Source: Candidatus Mcinerneyibacteriota bacterium (GTDB lineage: Bacteria; AUK180; JAQVHJ01). From it: a DNA stretch of 10,287 nt. Made by a program: the position numbers and the translations under genes. Location: contig DAOVMD010000074.1 of NCBI GenBank assembly GCA_030630935.1, positions 1 to 10,287 on the forward strand, written 5' to 3'. Shown here in pieces: positions 5,562 to 10,287 of the stretch (positions are counted from its first letter, which is position 1; each line of letters opens with the position of its first letter). Under the pieces are notes generated by a model that worked only from the letters and a program-made list of their open reading frames with translations, had not been told where the DNA came from and searched no databases.

Positions 5562-7544
5562 ATGAAGAGAAAATTAATTATTTGGTTTTTAGCTTTAATT
5601 ATTCTTTTAACCTTTTCATTTAAAACTACTATTTCTGCTAAAGAAATATCACAGCAGGATATGATTAATATAGAGAAGCTCAGGTCAAAAGGTGATTATG
5701 AAAAAGCAGAAGAATATATAAACAAGTTTTTAAATGATAAAACATTAAATAAAAACACTGCATACTATTGCTCTCTTTTATTTTCACAATTATTTATAAA
5801 GTTAAACGGTTGTGAGTATGACAAAGCAGAGGAAATTTTTCTTAAGTTAGAGGAAAGTATAGAGAGGGTTTTCGGTAAAAACTCAAATCAACTAATAATT
5901 GTTTATACTACCTATTTGAAAATGCAAAATACTACCAATAACGATAAAGTATTTATCGAGACGGTAGAAAAAATAGATAAAATAATTACTGAATCTAAAG
6001 ATCTCTCCCCGATTGTATTAGGAAAGTATAATTCTATCATCGCGAAGTTTTATTTTACAAGGTCAAATTATAAAAAAGCAGAAGAGTATTCAAAAAAATC
6101 AATAGAGTACTTCTCAAAGCAAGCTAAAATGGACCCGGATTTTGTAAATCCAATGATCATTTTAAGTGATATAAATGTACTTAATGGAAATTATACTGAG
6201 GCTGAAAAAGGCTATGAGAAACTTATGGAATATATTGAATTCTATAAATCAGTTCATCCGGAAATTAGTAAAGTAATTATCTTAGGATATATTGATATTA
6301 AACGCATGCAAGGTGACCTTAAATCATCCATTAAATTCTTAAATGAAAATAAAGAATTTTTAGATGGATATTTCCAAGAAAATAAAGATGAACAAAAGGA
6401 ATACTATTTAATCCTTGGGAATCTATATTCAGGTGCTTTTGATTATGAACAATCTGAATTCTATTATTTAGAACTTATTAAATTATTAGATGAAAATGAT
6501 AAGAAATATCGGTCTTTAACTTATAGTAGTTTATGTCTCCTGAATTATTTCCAGGGTAAAATGAAACTTGCAGAGAAATATGGGATTTTAGCTTTAAATA
6601 TTTATAATAAATTAGAGAAACCTGACTTTGCCAACATGTCGGGGACATTAAATGCTCTTGGACTTATAAGTACCTTTAGATTTGATTTTAAGAACGCTGA
6701 AAGATTACATAAGGATGCAATTAAATATCTGAAAAAAGTTCACTCAGAAAAAGAAGTTTTAGCGTCGCAACCTTATATTTGTAATCTTGCAAATGTTTAT
6801 CTTTATTCCGGGAGATATAAAGAAGCAGAGAAATTATTAGATGAATACTATCAACCTGAAGAAGATATTAAAAAGGAGGTTACAACCAATATTTTACATG
6901 AGCTAATTACTTATGCAAATTTAAGATTTTTCCAGGGTAAATATGAAGAATCAGTTCGATATTTCAATTTCGCTATAACAAAAGACCACGCCCTTGCTGG
7001 TAGAGATACATCGGATATTGCATTTACACTGGTTGGTTTATCTGATGTCTACCTTGAGATGGAAGATTATGACAAAGCAGAAGATGCTCTTAAAAAAGCA
7101 ATTGAAATATTTGATAATACGCCACAACTTTCTGAAAATGTAAAGAGTGATGCATTTTGCCGACTGGCAAAAGTTTATATTGCAAAGGGAGACTATTCTA
7201 AGGCGGAACAATTATCTAAGCAAGCATTAAAATGGAACAAGCAAAAATCCGGTTATAAATGCCCAAGTGCAGCTGATAATTATGAGAACCTTGGAATTAT
7301 TTATATGCATTTGGGAAAGATGTATAAGAGTAAAAGGTATTTAATGAAATCTCTGAAAATAAGGAAGGTATTTTTTAAAGATTATCTCTCCCCTGACCTT
7401 GCAAGTTCATACTTAAGTCTATCAAAATATTATAAGAAAAAAGGAGATTCAGTTAAAGCAGAGAAGTTTCATAAAATTGCTTTTGAGATGTATAAGAAGC
7501 TTTATGATATTGATCATCCTAAGTTAAAAGGCTTAACAAATTAA
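5562..7544 (+). CDS. Secreted tetratricopeptide-repeat protein, paralogue 2
   Basis: The product has 660 residues. A signal peptide ends near ...KTTISA (cleavage after about residue 26), and the mature part of about 634 residues aligns end to end with the 2945-4912 product. Landmarks shared in order include YCSLL, LGKYNSI, SIEYFS, GNYTEAE, KNAERLHKDAIKYLKKV, QPYICNLA, AEKLLDEYY, TYANLRFFQG, DVYLEM, CRLAKVYIAKGDYSKAE, KIRKVFF and DHPKLK. Similarity is strongest in the block around the equivalent of residues 370-510, where by eye more than half the residues are identical. It is clearly weaker in the N-terminal third. This suggests a conserved binding surface in the middle. Its signal peptide and 5' end do not belong to the 49-bp cassette family. 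The stop is one base before the next ATG, so translation of the two is likely coupled. Function is unknown beyond a binding or scaffold role. Confidence 0.9.
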   Translation: MKRKLIIWFLALIILLTFSFKTTISAKEISQQDMINIEKLRSKGDYEKAEEYINKFLNDKTLNKNTAYYCSLLFSQLFIKLNGCEYDKAEEIFLKLEESIERVFGKNSNQLIIVYTTYLKMQNTTNNDKVFIETVEKIDKIITESKDLSPIVLGKYNSIIAKFYFTRSNYKKAEEYSKKSIEYFSKQAKMDPDFVNPMIILSDINVLNGNYTEAEKGYEKLMEYIEFYKSVHPEISKVIILGYIDIKRMQGDLKSSIKFLNENKEFLDGYFQENKDEQKEYYLILGNLYSGAFDYEQSEFYYLELIKLLDENDKKYRSLTYSSLCLLNYFQGKMKLAEKYGILALNIYNKLEKPDFANMSGTLNALGLISTFRFDFKNAERLHKDAIKYLKKVHSEKEVLASQPYICNLANVYLYSGRYKEAEKLLDEYYQPEEDIKKEVTTNILHELITYANLRFFQGKYEESVRYFNFAITKDHALAGRDTSDIAFTLVGLSDVYLEMEDYDKAEDALKKAIEIFDNTPQLSENVKSDAFCRLAKVYIAKGDYSKAEQLSKQALKWNKQKSGYKCPSAADNYENLGIIYMHLGKMYKSKRYLMKSLKIRKVFFKDYLSPDLASSYLSLSKYYKKKGDSVKAEKFHKIAFEMYKKLYDIDHPKLKGLTN

Positions 7545-7545
7545 T

Positions 7546-7929
7546 ATGAAGAAAATTTTAAAATTACTTCTGGGGCTTGGAGCTTATTATTGTGCTTTAT
7601 ATTTTGTAGCTTTTCTTTTAATGATGTTTCTTTTTATATTTGGTCCAAGAGACTTTGTAATGGAAGTAGGACCTAAAATATTTGAAATAATTGGTACTTT
7701 TCTTTTTATTGCAATGATAGTAAATATTATTTGTATAGTAATTTTCTTAATTCATATTATAACCAATAAGGATTTAACTTCAAATCAAAGATTGTTATGG
7801 ATTATCTTAACTTTAGTTTTTTTCTTTATCACGGGATGGTACTACTGGAATGAATTTATCTGGAGCCGACCACTTGAAAAGAGAGTTAAGGAAAAATTAA
7901 ATCGTCTCAGAAAAAAGAGGGATAAATGA
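7546..7929 (+). CDS. Small membrane protein, three or four helices (PLDc_N-like appearance)
   Basis: The product has 127 residues and is mostly hydrophobic. Segments at about 10-32, 45-72 (long enough for one or two helices) and 82-104 should cross the membrane. The tail SRPLEKRVKEKLNRLRKKRDK is strongly basic and should stay in the cytoplasm. The ending NQRLLWIILTLVFFFITGWYYW recalls the short PLDc_N-type membrane module, where a charged turn is followed by a LW-rich helix, but this is a weak resemblance. There is no good ribosome binding site. The ATG follows the TPR stop codon after one base, so translation probably depends on coupling. Its own stop overlaps the next start in an ATGA. Confidence 0.75.
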   Translation: MKKILKLLLGLGAYYCALYFVAFLLMMFLFIFGPRDFVMEVGPKIFEIIGTFLFIAMIVNIICIVIFLIHIITNKDLTSNQRLLWIILTLVFFFITGWYYWNEFIWSRPLEKRVKEKLNRLRKKRDK

Positions 7930-9296
7930 AAAAGAAGAAGAAGAAGAAAGTATATGATGATAAGAATTTTATCTTCGTGTTTACACGGGAGAATGGTAAG
8001 CCGATTGATTTTTTTATTCAGAAGAAATTTGAAGGAAAGGTTGAGGAGTCAGGTTTAAGGCTTGGTCCGGTTATGATTCCTTATAAGTTTATTAATCGAA
8101 ATATTTATAAAAAGTCCCACATTTCACTTCAACTAAAATCTGATTTTATCGTTCCTGCTGAATTGAAGAAATATTTTAGAAAAAATTCTGTATTTTATCT
8201 TGGTATTAAACGTGGGCTTGGTCAGGATGTTAGTAAAAACATTAATCTCAAGTGTTCTGAGAGTATTATTGAGGAGAACTTTGATGGAGTAAAAGAAGAA
8301 GACATTTCACTTTGTCCGGTTTGCGAAATGAAAATCATTACCAGGGATAAAAGGTGCAATTATTTCTATTGTAAATTTTGTTATTCAATATTTGATCAAA
8401 ATTTAAAAGTTGTAAGTAATGGGAAGATTCTAAAAAAATGTCCTGAGTGCGGGTATTATGGAAGGATAAAGAAATATCAAGAATTTTACTTTGTTTTTTT
8501 ATTTATGTTTATTGCCTGGCATGAAAAGGAGGTATTTTTATGTGATAATTGTGCAATGGACCTTGGTTGGAGAATGCTTCTGGGAAATTTACTGTTTTTA
8601 CTCGGTATTCCTCCAACGATAGCGGTATTCATAGAAACTAAAAGAAAAAGAACTGAATATGTAAAGAACTTAATAAAGGGTACCAAATACTGCAAGAGAG
8701 GGAAACTTCATCAAGCAGATGAGTATTATAATAATTTATCTAAATATTATCAGGAACAACCGGGATTATTATATAACCTTGCCTTAAGTGCATTACAAAG
8801 TGGTGATCTGGTTAATTCAAGGACCAACTTACAACGATCCATAAATGCTTGTCCGACTTACCAGCCGGCTTTATCCTTAATTAAGAAGGTTGAGAACTAC
8901 CAAGTAGGAAAAGAATTCGCAAGAGAAGAAAAACTAAAAAGAACAAAAAAGAAACTTAAGAACGGAGCAATAATAATTTTTATTATAGCAGTCTTTGTAC
9001 TTATGTTTATTGTTTCGGGTACTCTGAAGGATTCTAAGTTTCGATTCCGTAAAGCTGCAAAAAAAATAGAAAAGCCAATGATTTTCAGAGAAATTAGATA
9101 CTGTAAAGTAGATAATCCAAATATTCGTAAGGGACCAGGTTCCAAATACAAGGAATTCATCGAATTTGATATTCAGAAAGGTGATGAACTTTTTATAATA
9201 GGCGGGAGATTGGGGTGGCTTCGATTTAAGAAATCTAAATCCAAAGATGCTGAATCCGCCTGGATAAAAGAAGAGGAAACAGAAAAGAGAGAATAG
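7926..9296 (+). CDS. Zinc-ribbon / TPR / membrane anchor / SH3-like protein
   Basis: The product has 456 residues. The start overlaps the previous stop (ATGA at 7926-7929), with GAGGG at 7917-7921, and begins with M and seven lysines. Residues 12-110 look beta-rich and unfamiliar. A first zinc ribbon has C130-x2-C133 and C149-x2-C152. A second has C172-x2-C175 and C206-x2-C209, followed by a hydrophobic stretch, LLGNLLFLLGIPPTIAVF (218-235). From memory this matches zinc-ribbon proteins with a G-[FI]-P signature before TPRs. Residues about 245-310 form two TPR-like helix pairs (YCKRGKLHQADEYY and LALSALQSGDLVNS). A basic stretch precedes a membrane helix at about 348-364. The C-terminal part, about 391-450, with NPNIRKGPGSKYKE and a WL...SAWIK ending, is a bacterial SH3-like (SH3_3 type) domain, probably extracytoplasmic. 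Such domains often bind peptidoglycan or peptides. The combination is unusual, and the role is unknown. Confidence 0.85.
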   Translation: MKKKKKKKVYDDKNFIFVFTRENGKPIDFFIQKKFEGKVEESGLRLGPVMIPYKFINRNIYKKSHISLQLKSDFIVPAELKKYFRKNSVFYLGIKRGLGQDVSKNINLKCSESIIEENFDGVKEEDISLCPVCEMKIITRDKRCNYFYCKFCYSIFDQNLKVVSNGKILKKCPECGYYGRIKKYQEFYFVFLFMFIAWHEKEVFLCDNCAMDLGWRMLLGNLLFLLGIPPTIAVFIETKRKRTEYVKNLIKGTKYCKRGKLHQADEYYNNLSKYYQEQPGLLYNLALSALQSGDLVNSRTNLQRSINACPTYQPALSLIKKVENYQVGKEFAREEKLKRTKKKLKNGAIIIFIIAVFVLMFIVSGTLKDSKFRFRKAAKKIEKPMIFREIRYCKVDNPNIRKGPGSKYKEFIEFDIQKGDELFIIGGRLGWLRFKKSKSKDAESAWIKEEETEKRE

Positions 9297-9390
9297 TTTA
9301 TGTAATATTAAATATTCTTTTCTATAAAATGAAGGTTATAATAATTGAGAGTAGCACAATTAGAATTATTAAAAATGGAAGGAGATAAGC
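9297..9390 (+). other. 94-nt gap with a possible -10 element
   Basis: The gap holds TATAAT at 9337-9342 but no convincing -35 (TTCTTT at 9315-9320 is poor). AAGGAG at 9379-9384 is the ribosome binding site of the next gene, 6 nt from its ATG. An independent promoter for the last gene is possible, not shown. Confidence 0.35.
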
Positions 9391-9921
9391 ATGTGCAGAA
9401 AATTTCTTGTAATATTAATTTGTGTATTTCTAATCTTGGTGATGTTTAGTAATGAAGTTTTTTCTAAACAACTGAAAAAAGTTAAACTTGAAATTCTTGA
9501 AGATGATGAGCAAGGTGTAAAGTATAAGGTTACTAATAATGATACATTACCAATAAAATGGTATAAGGTAAGATTTATCATAATTTATAATCAACGTACA
9601 CTTATTGGTTCTTCCAGAGATGGAAAGAAACCTGTTTATAGACATTATGAAGTTGAGCAATCTATTTATCATTATGGGCCTAAAAAACCAATTAATCCAG
9701 GGGAAAGCATAGAGTGTTATATGGAATATCCCCCGATAAATGCAGAGGAATTTTGGTTAAGTAAAAAATCATCTAGAATTATTTGTAAAAGTGAAGTCGA
9801 AGAATTCACAATTAAGGATTTAAAAAAAGAAGAACAGGAAATTCAACATATGGAATTCAATCCTTTATCAGCCATAATTTTTGGTATATTGATTATTTTA
9901 GTTTTGTGTCTTAAATCATGA
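9391..9921 (+). CDS. Exported protein with Ig-like core and C-terminal membrane anchor
   Basis: The product has 176 residues and is not assigned to a family. A hydrophobic signal peptide (about 1-25, ending ...NEVFS) is followed by a probably beta-sandwich region from about 28 to 142. Phrases such as YKVTNNDTLPIKWYKVRF and KPINPGESIECYMEYPP are typical of Ig-like or Fn3-like strands, with the NPGE turn before a strand. A charged stretch (KDLKKEEQEIQ, 142-152) leads to a C-terminal hydrophobic helix (about 158-174), so the protein is probably held in the membrane with its body outside. Two cysteines in the body (109 and 132) might form a disulfide. It is the last gene of the plus-strand set. 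The start is supported by AAGGAG at a 6-nt spacing. Confidence 0.8.
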   Translation: MCRKFLVILICVFLILVMFSNEVFSKQLKKVKLEILEDDEQGVKYKVTNNDTLPIKWYKVRFIIIYNQRTLIGSSRDGKKPVYRHYEVEQSIYHYGPKKPINPGESIECYMEYPPINAEEFWLSKKSSRIICKSEVEEFTIKDLKKEEQEIQHMEFNPLSAIIFGILIILVLCLKS

Positions 9922-9971
9922 TAAGGATTCTAGTACCTTTTATCGGGATTCCTGATTCAAATTTCTATAAT

Positions 9972-10006
9972 TTCAGTTATCGGTTCGGTTTATAGAGTTA
10001 ACTGAA
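9972..10006. repeat. Inverted repeat TTCAGTTA / TAACTGAA with degenerate palindrome inside
   Basis: Eight-base arms (9972-9979 and 9999-10006) enclose 19 bases. Positions 9987-10003 match the palindrome at 2806-2822 at 14 of 17 bases, which suggests a decayed copy of the same element. Confidence 0.45.
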
Positions 10007-10094
10007 TATGATGTAATTATTTAGAGCGATTGGTGGTTAAAGAAAGTACAGAAAATTAATTTATACTTAAACTTAAAATCTTTAATTTTGCTTT

Positions 10095-10111
10095 TTATCC
10101 CGTAGGGATAA
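10095..10111. repeat. RTA-loop palindrome TTATCCC-GTA-GGGATAA
   Basis: Seven-base arms pair perfectly around GTA. The core CCC-RTA-GGG is shared with 10161-10185, whose outer stem is different. Confidence 0.65.
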
Positions 10112-10120
10112 CGTGATAGT

Positions 10121-10144
10121 AGCCCCGCAATTTATTGCGGGGTT
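10121..10144. repeat. GC-rich TTTA-loop palindrome
   Basis: CCCCGCAA (10123-10130) pairs with TTGCGGGG (10135-10142) around TTTA. A G-T and an A-T pair extend the stem to ten. It is the most GC-rich element in an AT-rich window and would be a very stable RNA hairpin, but no T-tract follows. Confidence 0.7.
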
Positions 10145-10160
10145 AGAATGCAAAAAGACC

Positions 10161-10185
10161 ACAACAGTCCCATAGGGACTGTTGT
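10161..10185. repeat. RTA-loop palindrome with 11-bp perfect stem
   Basis: ACAACAGTCCC (10161-10171) pairs with GGGACTGTTGT (10175-10185) around ATA. It has the same CCC-RTA-GGG core as 10095-10111, with an unrelated outer stem. Confidence 0.7.
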
Positions 10186-10193
10186 TCGTTCAA

Positions 10194-10207
10194 AGGAATT
10201 TATTCCT
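10194..10207. repeat. Short TTTA-loop palindrome AGGAA-TTTA-TTCCT
   Basis: Five-base arms pair around TTTA. It is the fourth compact hairpin in the row after the last gene and shares its loop with the elements at 160-177, 2828-2841 and 10123-10142. Confidence 0.55.
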
Positions 10208-10287
10208 GTGAATAATTATATAAACAAGTCATGTTCAAAATATATTTCATTATTATACATATCCTCAGGACTAAAGCCCCTCGTTGT

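Larger units (their letters stand above)
9922..10287. other. Non-coding region with a row of palindromes
   Basis: No gene is supported in these 366 bases. From left to right are a long-loop inverted repeat (9972-10006) containing a degenerate copy of the 2806-2822 palindrome, then four compact hairpins at 10095-10111, 10121-10144, 10161-10185 and 10194-10207, and a degenerate TAAA-loop motif at 10268-10279. None is followed by a T-tract on the plus strand, so a standard terminator for the gene set is not seen. The edge of the window may cut a further element. Confidence 0.65.

Noticed and set aside
7929-7949. Phase-variable tract in the lysine run of the zinc-ribbon/SH3 gene
   Set aside because: The repeat unit is AAG, so changes in number keep the frame and only alter the number of lysines.
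10121-10144. Intrinsic terminator for the plus-strand set
   Set aside because: The stem is strong but is followed by TAGAATGC rather than a T-tract, so I call it only as a palindrome.

Overview
The window is AT-rich bacterial DNA with strong Shine-Dalgarno sites (AGGAGG type), sigma70-like promoters and dense short palindromes between genes. Sec signal peptides and a lipoprotein point to a bacterium, probably one with a Gram-negative type envelope. Nothing here is a housekeeping or phylogenetic marker, so I cannot place it firmly. The many TPR proteins and short hairpin elements fit an uncultivated low-GC lineage, but that is an impression, not evidence.

Layout. Positions 1-68 hold what may be the end of a gene entering from the left. 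Positions 69-372 are non-coding, with three palindromes. Two genes lie on the minus strand. The first in transcription order (1418-2449) encodes a zinc-ribbon membrane protein of the family often mislabelled PriA-like. The second (373-1320) encodes an unrecognised four-helix membrane protein. Positions 2450-2944 form a divergent intergenic region with a good promoter at each end. Between them lie several hairpins and a heptanucleotide array. On the plus strand from 2945 to 9921 are six genes: a secreted TPR protein, a small lipoprotein, a second secreted TPR protein paralogous to the first, a small membrane protein, a zinc-ribbon/TPR/SH3-like membrane protein, and a secreted protein with a C-terminal membrane anchor. 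Positions 9922-10287 are non-coding and hold a row of perfect palindromes.

How the genes may work together. All recognisable products are exported or membrane-bound, and none has a visible enzyme active site. Close spacing (35 nt, 1 nt, and a 4-nt ATGA overlap) suggests the plus-strand genes are largely co-transcribed, with possible breaks at the 116-nt and 94-nt gaps. The simplest reading is an envelope-associated set. Two paralogous secreted TPR scaffolds flank a lipoprotein, and a membrane protein downstream joins cytoplasmic zinc ribbons and TPRs to a probably extracytoplasmic SH3-like domain. Substrate and role cannot be read from the sequence.

The most notable points are these: a near-identical 49-bp block carrying the ribosome binding site and signal-peptide start of both the first TPR gene and the lipoprotein gene; the duplicated TPR genes around the lipoprotein; the unusual domain mix of the 7926-9296 product; and palindromes that keep the loop (TTTA/TAAA, or RTA) while the stem sequence changes.
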